Shown here piece after piece: positions 1 to 7,589 of a DNA stretch of 64,000 nt. The position numbers and the translations under genes were made by a program. Position 1 is the first letter of the stretch. Every line of letters starts with the position of its first letter. The notes under the pieces were generated by a model. The model searched no databases and was not told where the DNA came from. It was given only the letters and a program-made list of their open reading frames with translations. The stretch comes from Stieleria maiorica. GTDB taxonomy: Bacteria; Planctomycetota; Planctomycetia; Pirellulales; Pirellulaceae. The stretch spans positions 3,594,402 to 3,658,401 of the forward strand of contig NZ_CP036264.1 in assembly GCF_008035925.1 (NCBI RefSeq), in the 5' to 3' direction.

Positions 1-111
1 AAGATGATGGGGGCAAGATGATGGGGGCAAGATGATGGGGGCAAGATGATGGGGGCAAGATGATGGGGGCAAGATGATGGGGGCAAGATGATGGGGGCAA
101 GATGATGGGCG
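1..111. repeat. Minisatellite, 14-bp unit AAGATGATGGGGGC
   Basis: Seven exact tandem copies of AAGATGATGGGGGC fill bases 1-98, and a degenerate eighth copy follows. The array continues off the left edge of the window, so its full size is unknown. Each unit carries a run of five G, so the G-rich strand could in principle fold into a G-quadruplex (inference). Degenerate relatives of the unit occur near 49750-49790 and, in reverse complement, near 48035-48060. Confidence 0.95.
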
Positions 112-322
112 GAGGAGGATGGGGGCTGTCATTGTTCTGCCGCGTAGTGTGCTGCCTTCTCCGATCACTAGAGCTTCACGGGATTGTTGAATTAATCGTT
201 TTCGATGAACGAACAGTACACTACGAGCCCGACGCGCTCGCGAGGGGATTTGCTGTGCCCCTTGCTAACGCTGCGGGCTTGTAAATCAACAGGCCGTCAC
301 ATTGCCGGGGCGAACACATGGC
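112..322. other. Intergenic, partial hairpin repeat
   Basis: I see no convincing gene here; the only open frame (102-284) has no coding character. Bases 218-283 hold two facing halves of a hairpin repeat, one around the GAGCCCGACGCG core and one around GCTAACGCTGCGGGCTTG. The element lies just downstream of the stop codon of the minus-strand gene at 323, where a transcription end is expected. Confidence 0.5.
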
Positions 323-3300
323 TTACATCCCACCTTCGGGCTGAATTCTGATGGCGGGATCCATCGCTTTCAATTCGACCCGCAGACCGTGATTCAGTCG
401 ATCGGGATCGAGCCCGAACGTGAAGGAGTGCCGTCCTTTGGCCAGTTGGATTGGAGCGGTAAGGTCGTCGATTGATTCTCCGTCCAGCCAGAGCGTCAGT
501 CCATCGATGGAGTTGATTTCCAAGCCGGCCGTCCCGGCGATTAGCACATTGACGAAACCGCGGGCAAAGACCGCTCCGCCGGGCGGGAGCTCATCGGCTG
601 GCAATTCTCCGCTGACCTTGCTGTAGGCCGGCAACCAGTTGGCGTCGTCTGGTGGCGGTACGAACGCGCCGGACGCCGAGATCACGCGCCACTTTCGAAT
701 GACCGGGCTTTCATCGTTTGCGTACACGCCGGGTTCGCCTAAAACGGAGAGGAACTTGACCAGATCCAAGAACTCGCCGCGGTTTTGCAACTGGTCGGCC
801 AGCCCCGAGGGCATCAGCGACTTTGCCGGAACCTCGGCTTCGATCTCATCGGCGTCCAGACGCACCTCTTTGCCGAGTTCGGCCGAGTCGCGGACGACAA
901 CTTCGTTTTCGTTTCGGAAGGTCACGATGCCCGTTTGCACTTGACCGCTGTCGAGTAAAAACGTCCGCGTTTCGTAGTGTTCCGCGATCGCGGCGTTGGG
1001 TTCAAGAATCGACTGAACCAAATAATTCGTTTTCGCTGCGGTTCCCACAGCCACCAGGTTCGGACCGATCACTGGGCCGGCCGAACCGATCGCGTGGCAG
1101 CGGGTGCAGGAGACGGACTCGCGGCGATAAACCAGCTCGCCACGCGCCGGATCACCAAGTGATTCCACGTCCGCGGTGAGTGTTTCCAGGTCTTCGGCAA
1201 GCAGTTGAGCACTCAGGGAACCCGTCGTTGCTGACCGGCGAAACAATTCTGCCAGACGATCGGAAAGCAGACCGGTGTCGCGATGAAACCGGCTGACGCT
1301 CTCAATGACCGCCGGGTGAATCTCGCCACCCTGCCGTCGGGTATTCCGCAGTGCGTTGCCAAGCAGTTCGCCGCCGGTCTGGTATTGCAAAAGCGTTTTG
1401 ACCAGCGGCACCGGATCGACCCCCTGCGGATCTTCGGTCAACAGTTCGGCGGCCGCAGCGACGCCGCGAGCCAAATTCGCCTGGGCGAGTCCGGCTACCG
1501 CGGCATAACGTGTCGGCAGGTCAGCGGTCTGGGAAAGATCCGACAGTGTTGCCTCGTAACGTTTGCTGCTGGTTTTGGCGAGTGCCACGGCCAGAGCGAG
1601 TTTGACCGCGGCACTGTGCGAGTCACCTTGAAGTGCCGCGATCTGATTGCGACCGGCCACTCCCCACGCGCCTAGCGTTTCGGCGGCGAGAACGGCGATC
1701 GATTCGTTCTCGTGGCTGAGCAGTTTTTCGAACCCGCGAAACGCGCGTTTCAACGACCGGGGGGCATCGGGATCGGCGATCTGCTGCAAGGTTTCCAGCA
1801 TCGCGATCGTTGCCGCCTCGGACTTTAAGCCTCCGTCCGTGCTGATCGCCGCGACAATCGTCAGTACGTCATCCTCGGTTGCGGCCTCGCGTAACTGTGC
1901 CGCAATGGCGGTGATGTCTTGCTCCGTTGGGGAACTTGCCTTTAGAAACACCGCCAGTCGACGCTGCAATCCGATCCCCGCGTTCTGCTCGGCGAACTCA
2001 CGATGACTCGGCTTGGCGAATTGCAATGTCCCTGCGTCCATCGCTGGACGCCAGTAGCGTTCCAAGGCGTTCATCGTCTGGGGAAGTGCCAGGTCTAACA
2101 CGGGGTCGCCGGGATGATCGAGTGAATTCAAGGCCGCCACGAACGACTCCGCACGGGGAATGAACCCGGCCGACAGCACGGCTTCCATTCGTGTGCGAGG
2201 GAATGGATCCGCGGCAGCGCGGGTGATCATGCCCACCGGATCGGAAAGCTGGTCGTGCCAGTACCGGATCACTCGCGCGCCGGCACTGCGGGCATGCCCA
2301 TCGCTTGCGGCAAGTACTCGAATAAGAATGTTTTCGCTGACACGTTCGACGTTCTGGCACGCCCACATCGCTTCGACCAGATGATGATCGTGATCCGGGG
2401 TATCGGGATCGAGCGATTCCACCCAGGATTCCAACGCGGCGAGCACCAGGTCCGGGTCTCGTTCACTCAACTCCTTTCGGGCCTGATGACGCGTCCACGC
2501 TTCGGGGCTTTTCAGGTGGTCGATCAGCGCGTCGACGGAAATCCCAACCAGCGTCGGCTTTTTCGCAAGCGGGCGCTGGGTGTGGGTGATCCGCCAGATG
2601 CGGCCGTGGTCGTGATCACGGCGAGGGTCGCGAAAGTCATGCTGGGCGTGGTTGATGATGGAGTTGTACCAGTCGGCAACATACACGGCGCCGTCAGGGC
2701 CGATCTTCACGTCGACCGGACGGAAGTTCGGGTGTCTGGAGCTGATCAACGGGGCCAGCACTTTCGCGCTGAACCCGGCACCGTCCTCGATCAGTTCATA
2801 CCGGACCACCGTGCGACTCTTAAAACGCCCCGTCAGCAATTGTCCTCGGATGTCTTCCCCGATGTGGCTGCCGGTCGCCAGATCGCCGCCGCACTGTTTT
2901 TCGGTACTGATCAGCGGTTTGACGCGAACCGCTTCGCCGCTGTTTCCCGTCGCCGGGGACAAATGCATGATGCGGGGGTTGTTCACCATGAACGACTGCC
3001 CCCAACGATCGAAGACGTGCCCCCAAGGGTTGCCACCGGTGCCGCGACAGAACAGTTGCAGCTCAAGCGTGCGAGGGTTGAATTGATAAACCCCTCCGTT
3101 GAAATTGCGTACCACGCCGTATTGCGTTTCGACTTGTGAATGCAGGAAAATGCCTTCTTGGAAATAGATCCAGCCTCCCGGGCCGCGACGCCAGGCGCTG
3201 ATGCTGTGGTGACTGTCTTCGATCCCGAACCCCGTCAACACCAATTCCTTGACATCGGCGACATCGTCACCATCGGTGTCCTTCAAGAAAAAGACGTCGG

Positions 3301-3760
3301 GCGATTGCGCGACGTAACAGCCGCCGTTGGCAAGTTCGATCCCGGTCGGAAGATACAAACCATCGGCGAAGACCGTCGACTTGTCGGCCACACCATCATC
3401 ATCGGTGTCTTCCAGAATGATGATTTTGTCGTTGGCAACCTCGCCCGGCTTGAGTTGGGGATAGGCCCACGAACAGGCGACCCAAAGTCGTCCTTTCGAG
3501 TCCCAGTGCATGTGGACCGGATTGGCAAACATCGGATCGGCGGCGAACAGGTTGACTTGGTAACCCGGCAGTAAATCGAAGTTTTCTCGCTGCGACTCCG
3601 GATCATGATTGTTGATCAAATCCAGATCCGCGCCTTTCAGGTTCGCGATCTTGATGCCCGTTGCGTCCTGTCCCGATGCCGTGTGTCCGAGTGCCAATCC
3701 CGCCAGCAGCAAGCCGACGCAAGGCAACAGATTTCCAGTTCGATTCATGGTTTTCATCAT
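323..3760 (-). CDS. Membrane-bound dehydrogenase-type protein with HEAT repeats and c-haem domain
   Basis: A secreted protein of about 1145 residues. After a signal peptide comes a beta-propeller-like dehydrogenase region (about residues 50-400, with motifs such as GRLWVACS and IGPDGAVYVADWYN). An alpha-helical HEAT-like middle part follows. A planctomycete-type c-haem domain has the CTRCH haem site near residue 884, and a C-terminal beta domain ends the protein. The order matches the TIGR02604/TIGR02603 families known from Planctomycetes, usually linked to periplasmic oxidation of sugars or polyols; the substrate is unknown. The frame can open at a TTG at 3763, but I chose the ATG at 3760, about 6 nt after a GGA. 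It is the last gene of the minus-strand block that begins with the sulfatase, separated from the SGNH gene by a hairpin repeat. Confidence 0.9.
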   Translation of the reverse strand: MMKTMNRTGNLLPCVGLLLAGLALGHTASGQDATGIKIANLKGADLDLINNHDPESQRENFDLLPGYQVNLFAADPMFANPVHMHWDSKGRLWVACSWAYPQLKPGEVANDKIIILEDTDDDGVADKSTVFADGLYLPTGIELANGGCYVAQSPDVFFLKDTDGDDVADVKELVLTGFGIEDSHHSISAWRRGPGGWIYFQEGIFLHSQVETQYGVVRNFNGGVYQFNPRTLELQLFCRGTGGNPWGHVFDRWGQSFMVNNPRIMHLSPATGNSGEAVRVKPLISTEKQCGGDLATGSHIGEDIRGQLLTGRFKSRTVVRYELIEDGAGFSAKVLAPLISSRHPNFRPVDVKIGPDGAVYVADWYNSIINHAQHDFRDPRRDHDHGRIWRITHTQRPLAKKPTLVGISVDALIDHLKSPEAWTRHQARKELSERDPDLVLAALESWVESLDPDTPDHDHHLVEAMWACQNVERVSENILIRVLAASDGHARSAGARVIRYWHDQLSDPVGMITRAAADPFPRTRMEAVLSAGFIPRAESFVAALNSLDHPGDPVLDLALPQTMNALERYWRPAMDAGTLQFAKPSHREFAEQNAGIGLQRRLAVFLKASSPTEQDITAIAAQLREAATEDDVLTIVAAISTDGGLKSEAATIAMLETLQQIADPDAPRSLKRAFRGFEKLLSHENESIAVLAAETLGAWGVAGRNQIAALQGDSHSAAVKLALAVALAKTSSKRYEATLSDLSQTADLPTRYAAVAGLAQANLARGVAAAAELLTEDPQGVDPVPLVKTLLQYQTGGELLGNALRNTRRQGGEIHPAVIESVSRFHRDTGLLSDRLAELFRRSATTGSLSAQLLAEDLETLTADVESLGDPARGELVYRRESVSCTRCHAIGSAGPVIGPNLVAVGTAAKTNYLVQSILEPNAAIAEHYETRTFLLDSGQVQTGIVTFRNENEVVVRDSAELGKEVRLDADEIEAEVPAKSLMPSGLADQLQNRGEFLDLVKFLSVLGEPGVYANDESPVIRKWRVISASGAFVPPPDDANWLPAYSKVSGELPADELPPGGAVFARGFVNVLIAGTAGLEINSIDGLTLWLDGESIDDLTAPIQLAKGRHSFTFGLDPDRLNHGLRVELKAMDPAIRIQPEGGM

Positions 3761-3788
3761 CAATGATCCGGCGTTGTTGGTGGATCGG

Positions 3789-3864
3789 GTTGGTGTTCAG
3801 GCTTTAGCCGCCCGCTGTCGCTGCTACGCAGCGACCGGGAGTCGCCTAAAGGCTAAACACCAAC
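3789..3864. repeat. Hairpin repeat family A, copy 1
   Basis: An outer inverted repeat (GTTGGTGTT at 3789-3797 against AACACCAAC at 3856-3864) encloses a perfect inner hairpin (GTCGCTGC 3817-3824, loop TAC, GCAGCGAC 3828-3835). The right half, GACCGGGAGTCGCCTAAAGG and the bases after it, recurs with variation near 24100, 24340 and 59355. It sits between two co-directional genes and could end or attenuate transcription (inference). Confidence 0.85.
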
Positions 3865-3892
3865 TCGGTGCCTGCGCCGTGCGATCGGAGAA

Positions 3893-5143
3893 CTAATTCG
3901 GTTTTGAAATTCGAGAAAGACGCCAGGACCGTGTCTTGAGCTCCATCCCTCGGCTCAGCTGTCGATCCAGCTCAATGGCAAGCTGGTTGAATTGGATGAC
4001 TTCTTGGGGAAGCGATTTGCCGCTGGGGGACGCGCGGCGCTCGCCGACGATGTGGACTTGATTGAGTGCCTTCCAGCTGTACGTGAATTGCAGATTCTTG
4101 TCATTGACCACCGCACGGTATGTCTGGGCCGTTTCGTGGGCCGGGGATGAATCGATGGCCACGCCTTGAGACCAGGCTTGAGCGGACGCGGTGGCAACGG
4201 GATGGTCATCCACCGTCAGTCGGTAGGTGCCGCGCGGAAGATTTTCGACGACCAAAGTGTCTCGAATGAATTCCAGTTGTGGCGGAAGCGGCTGGTCGGT
4301 CGGCGGGCGCAGCCTCGGTGCAGATGTTTCGCTGACCTGAAATCCTAACTCCGCCCCATCGGTTTCCAATTCGGTGACCTCAACTCCTTGAGCCTCCGCC
4401 GACTTGGTTGCCGCATCGATCCGCATCAGCCAATTGGGTTGATGGGGGACTCGGTCGTCGGCCGTCAACTGATCAAAGAACGTGTGGCTGATGGCCCAAT
4501 AACCATACGGATTGAGATGGATTCCGTTGTGGGTCAAATTCGGTCCCGCCGGCTCATCCATCAGATAACGCGACGCTTCGAACAGATCGACAAAGGGGAC
4601 ATTGGCGTCCGTCGCCACCTCGCGCATCGCATGGGTGTACGTCTGGAGTTCGCGATTCTGCCGCGCCCGATCCGGTGTTCGTTTTCCCAGATCCTCGCAT
4701 GCGATGGGTGAAACCAGGATCAGCCGGACTGCCGAATGACCGTTGTATTGTTTACCAATGTGCGAATCGATCAGGGCCTTCAAATGGTTCTTAAATCGCT
4801 CCACGCCCTGTTCGCCATTGAAGGATTCGCCCATGCCGAAGCAGGCGATGATCACATCCGTCTGATGGTCGGTCAGCGTCGATTCCTCGGTCGGGAATCC
4901 TGTCGGGCGATCGCGTGCCGACAGCATGTCTCCACCCCATCCCAAATTGCGAATCGAAACGGGATTATCGCGAGTATGCTGCAAGAGCATCGTTTCCAGG
5001 TAGCCGTGGATCCTCAATTGATCGGCGAACGTGTTGCCGATGATCGCGATGCGGTCGCCGGGTCGAATGGGCGGCTCGGCGGATGCGAACGAAACGACCA
5101 AGAACCACAGGGTAAACGACGCGGGAAAAAGGATTCTGAGCAT
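3893..5143 (-). CDS. SGNH/GDSL-fold hydrolase-like protein, secreted
   Basis: 416 residues with an N-terminal signal peptide (about 1-22). The first half looks like an SGNH hydrolase: a block-I region near residue 36, a block-II-like NLGWGGD near 67-73, and a C-terminal catalytic-type His in NGIHLN near residue 208. The expected GDS nucleophile motif reads GNT (36-38), and the block-III position reads GMGESF (103-108) with Gly where the family usually has Asn. Esterase activity is therefore uncertain. Proteins of this type often neighbour haem-domain dehydrogenases in planctomycetes, as here. The gene lies 38 nt behind the ThuA gene and is probably cotranscribed with it. Confidence 0.8.
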   Translation of the reverse strand: MLRILFPASFTLWFLVVSFASAEPPIRPGDRIAIIGNTFADQLRIHGYLETMLLQHTRDNPVSIRNLGWGGDMLSARDRPTGFPTEESTLTDHQTDVIIACFGMGESFNGEQGVERFKNHLKALIDSHIGKQYNGHSAVRLILVSPIACEDLGKRTPDRARQNRELQTYTHAMREVATDANVPFVDLFEASRYLMDEPAGPNLTHNGIHLNPYGYWAISHTFFDQLTADDRVPHQPNWLMRIDAATKSAEAQGVEVTELETDGAELGFQVSETSAPRLRPPTDQPLPPQLEFIRDTLVVENLPRGTYRLTVDDHPVATASAQAWSQGVAIDSSPAHETAQTYRAVVNDKNLQFTYSWKALNQVHIVGERRASPSGKSLPQEVIQFNQLAIELDRQLSRGMELKTRSWRLSRISKPN

Positions 5144-5181
5144 GGGGCCGAATGATTAGATCGATAGAAAATCGCTTCAGA

Positions 5182-6075
5182 CTACTTTCGGGGCTTTTTG
5201 TCGACACGTTCGATGTTCCAGGTCGAAACCTGCTGGTCGGCACTGGGGAGCGGACGATCGACAGCCCAATGGACCGCGTTGACCAACATCCGCACAAACG
5301 ACTCCTCGGCGAAATCGCCGGGATGCCCGAACGAGGTACCGAACACCTTGCCGCCCCATTCGTTCTGCCAGGCCCAGGCGACGACATCCGATTCTTGCGG
5401 TTTCACTTCGACGGTCCCGAACGCTCGTTTGAGTGTGCGGGAACGGCCCTCGCCCGATCCCGTCGCCAACGGCAAACAGTCTGGCTCAAGCCGCGTCAGA
5501 TAGAGCGTCCCGGGTGAAACCCAGCGTTTCTTGGTCACGTGGGTCATGACCGGGTGGTCGAGGTTTTCTTCGACAACGCTGATTTTTGTTTCACTGGTTT
5601 GATGCACCACGTAGGGAGTGCCCAGCGCGCGTCGACCGAAGCCATCGTTCCATGGCTGGTTCGGATGTCCGGCCGGGTACTTGAACGAATGGTTGGCGGT
5701 CCGCAGCCCGATCACCGGTTTTCCTGACGTTAGATAATCCAGGATCGGCTGCAATTCGTCGTCGGGCAGCTTCAGGAAACGCATGAAGAAGATCGCCAGG
5801 TCGGCGTCCGCTAAAACATCGATACCCGGCAAAACGTTTTCGGTTTTCTTCTCCGGATTTCCCTCGCCCATCACCACGGTCGTGCGAAACCCGAATCGTT
5901 CCAACTCTTCGGCAAACACCGGCATCGTCAGTTCTGGTGAATAGTGCAACGTGCCGACCACGATCACCACATGCGGTCGGTCATCCGCGGTCGCTGCCGT
6001 CGCGGCACTGGCAAACACGAGGGTCAGTGAGATCGCGGTGAAAAGGAGATTGGACATGTTTCGTGGGAGATTCAT
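5182..6075 (-). CDS. ThuA-like domain protein, secreted
   Basis: About 297 residues: a signal peptide ending near an ATAAT-A-DD region, then a ThuA/class-I glutamine-amidotransferase-like fold. Visible pieces are HVVIVVGTLHYSPE at the start, DLAIFFMRF, GLRTANHSFKYP and a C-terminal GKVFGTSFGHPGDF. The family is associated with sugar (trehalose) utilisation, but its biochemical role is not settled. The frame is open upstream. I chose the ATG at 6075 because it overlaps the upstream stop codon as ATGA, which implies translational coupling; an ATG at 6057 (MSNLLF) is an alternative. It belongs to the minus-strand polysaccharide block. Confidence 0.85.
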   Translation of the reverse strand: MNLPRNMSNLLFTAISLTLVFASAATAATADDRPHVVIVVGTLHYSPELTMPVFAEELERFGFRTTVVMGEGNPEKKTENVLPGIDVLADADLAIFFMRFLKLPDDELQPILDYLTSGKPVIGLRTANHSFKYPAGHPNQPWNDGFGRRALGTPYVVHQTSETKISVVEENLDHPVMTHVTKKRWVSPGTLYLTRLEPDCLPLATGSGEGRSRTLKRAFGTVEVKPQESDVVAWAWQNEWGGKVFGTSFGHPGDFAEESFVRMLVNAVHWAVDRPLPSADQQVSTWNIERVDKKPRK

Positions 6076-7280
6076 TCGGATGGCTTCCTCTGTTCGTGCC
6101 AATCGATCTTGGCTTGTTTGGTTTCCAAATTGACCCAAACGTGGGCATGCTGAAAATCACGCTCCAACACCCACCCGGTTTGCTTGGCGTCGGCAAGGGG
6201 CGGCCCGAGTTTCTTGTCGAATTCCGGATACCACTCCAAGCAACCATGCCTCATGCGATAGCCCCAGTTGTAAATGAAGTAAGAATGTTCTTGGGCACCG
6301 ACAAGATACGTAGCCAGTGGGAAAGTGATGTTCTCCGCTGCAAGTTGTCTTTTTCTTGCCAAGGGCATTGCCATCGCCTCGTTGTCGGTCCAGGCAAAAC
6401 CGGGCCACGCTTTGAAGACGACGATTTTGCCCTGTTTTCCGGACTCAGCCATCGCCTGAATGTCCTTCAACATGCATTCCTTGGAATCACTGTTGAAATG
6501 ACCGAAGTGCTCGATCATGACGGCATCGGTGTCATCGATAAAGTCGTTTCCAAGATGCTTCGTCGGTGTCGTTCGAATACCGTTGTAAAAGATCAGTTTG
6601 TCCTGTCCGATTTTGGCGCGAGTTTCTTTGACGATTTCGACCAGCCCCTGTTGGATCGCGTGGTATTTCGCGTCGCCCCAAATCGCGCGATTGGCTTCGG
6701 AAACGATTTGTGGAAACGCGTCCATGAATACTCCATCACAGCTGCCATCGACGACCGCCTTTTTGGCAACGTCACTCCACCACTGCCTGAGCTCCGCGTT
6801 CGACAGATCGTAACGCATCAGGTTGCCCCTCTTTTTGTCCAGATTCCCCTCCAGCGTTCGTAGCCACCATTTGGGATGCTTCTGATAGTCATCATGCGCT
6901 CGAAACATGCTGTAGTCGAGAAACGTGTTCCAATAGAAGATCACCTTGATGTCAGGGTTGAACCGTTTTAATTGCCTCGCTTCATACTCAATCCCGTCCT
7001 CGGTGTGATCGAACTGTTTGCCGGCGTGGCCTTTCTCCAAACAGATGAAACTCGCATGTGAGGCGACAAATTCGGCCTCCGTCGCCGTCATCAAAGGACC
7101 GTCCTTGCCGAAATGAAATCCGACGGGGACGGTCTCCCAACTGAACGCGGGATAGTGATCCGTTTTTCCTGGCGATTGAGTAAACCCGGGTGCCGTGCCC
7201 GTCAGGATGACGATGGGCAACACGACAGTGACGGCGAGGTTGCGAAGACCAAGATTTCTCATGACTGCGATTTGGTGCAT
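6072..7280 (-). CDS. Putative glycoside-hydrolase-like protein (GHL type), secreted
   Basis: 402 residues with a signal peptide (about 1-34), then a probable TIM-barrel glycosidase-like domain. Visible pieces are KVIFYWNTFLDYSMF, CDGVFMDAFPQIV (acidic residues at a strand end), KLIFYNGIR, DAVMIEHFGH and a C-terminal YFIYNWGYRMR. The pattern resembles the hypothetical glycosyl-hydrolase families (such as GHL15); the exact family and substrate are my inference. The gene overlaps the ThuA start by ATGA. An AAGGAG ribosome site at 7292-7297 lies 11 nt before this ATG but only 6 nt before an out-of-frame ATG at 7285. An in-frame ATG at 7262 is another possible start. Confidence 0.75.
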   Translation of the reverse strand: MHQIAVMRNLGLRNLAVTVVLPIVILTGTAPGFTQSPGKTDHYPAFSWETVPVGFHFGKDGPLMTATEAEFVASHASFICLEKGHAGKQFDHTEDGIEYEARQLKRFNPDIKVIFYWNTFLDYSMFRAHDDYQKHPKWWLRTLEGNLDKKRGNLMRYDLSNAELRQWWSDVAKKAVVDGSCDGVFMDAFPQIVSEANRAIWGDAKYHAIQQGLVEIVKETRAKIGQDKLIFYNGIRTTPTKHLGNDFIDDTDAVMIEHFGHFNSDSKECMLKDIQAMAESGKQGKIVVFKAWPGFAWTDNEAMAMPLARKRQLAAENITFPLATYLVGAQEHSYFIYNWGYRMRHGCLEWYPEFDKKLGPPLADAKQTGWVLERDFQHAHVWVNLETKQAKIDWHEQRKPSE

Positions 7281-7328
7281 GACATTTCGGACTCCTTGAG
7301 TGAACGATCTGTTGTGCGGAGTTTTGCA

Positions 7329-7422
7329 TGCGACGGCCCGGAAGAGCCATCGTACGTGGCGACAGCCCAGAAGGGCTGTCGTACGCGGCGTCGGCCCGGA
7401 AGGACGGTCGTACGTGGGAAAC
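7329..7422. repeat. Hairpin repeat family B, three tandem copies
   Basis: Three consecutive imperfect palindromes share the pattern GACAGCCCAGAAGGGCTGTC followed by GTACG. Single relatives occur at 24158-24190 and 59301-59329. The copies lie between the sulfatase stop and the GHL gene start on the minus strand, so they would be in the leader or intercistronic RNA. Confidence 0.85.
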
Positions 7423-7459
7423 GAATTGTTCTTAACTGGACGATAAGGGGACGGGGCTG

Positions 7460-7579
7460 AATGGCACGGGCTTAGTGAGCCGACGGCGCTAGCCGCGGGT
7501 CTTGATGCGCCTTGAACACGGCGGTAAGGCCCGAGGCTAGCGCCTACGGCTCAGCGTTTTGGCTTAAGCCCGTGCCATT
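7460..7579. repeat. Nested hairpin repeat family C, copy 1
   Basis: A perfect 15-bp outer stem (7460-7474 with 7565-7579) encloses a 29-bp inner inverted repeat (7475-7503 with 7526-7554, about four mismatches) built on the core GGCGCTAGCC. The same core and layout recur at 55801-55940. It ends 10 nt past the sulfatase stop codon at 7590, a likely place for a transcription terminator (inference). Confidence 0.9.
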
Positions 7580-7589
7580 CGGGACGGGC

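Noticed and set aside
102..284. Small plus-strand gene after the first minisatellite
   Set aside because: It begins in the array, has no ribosome site and runs through a hairpin repeat.
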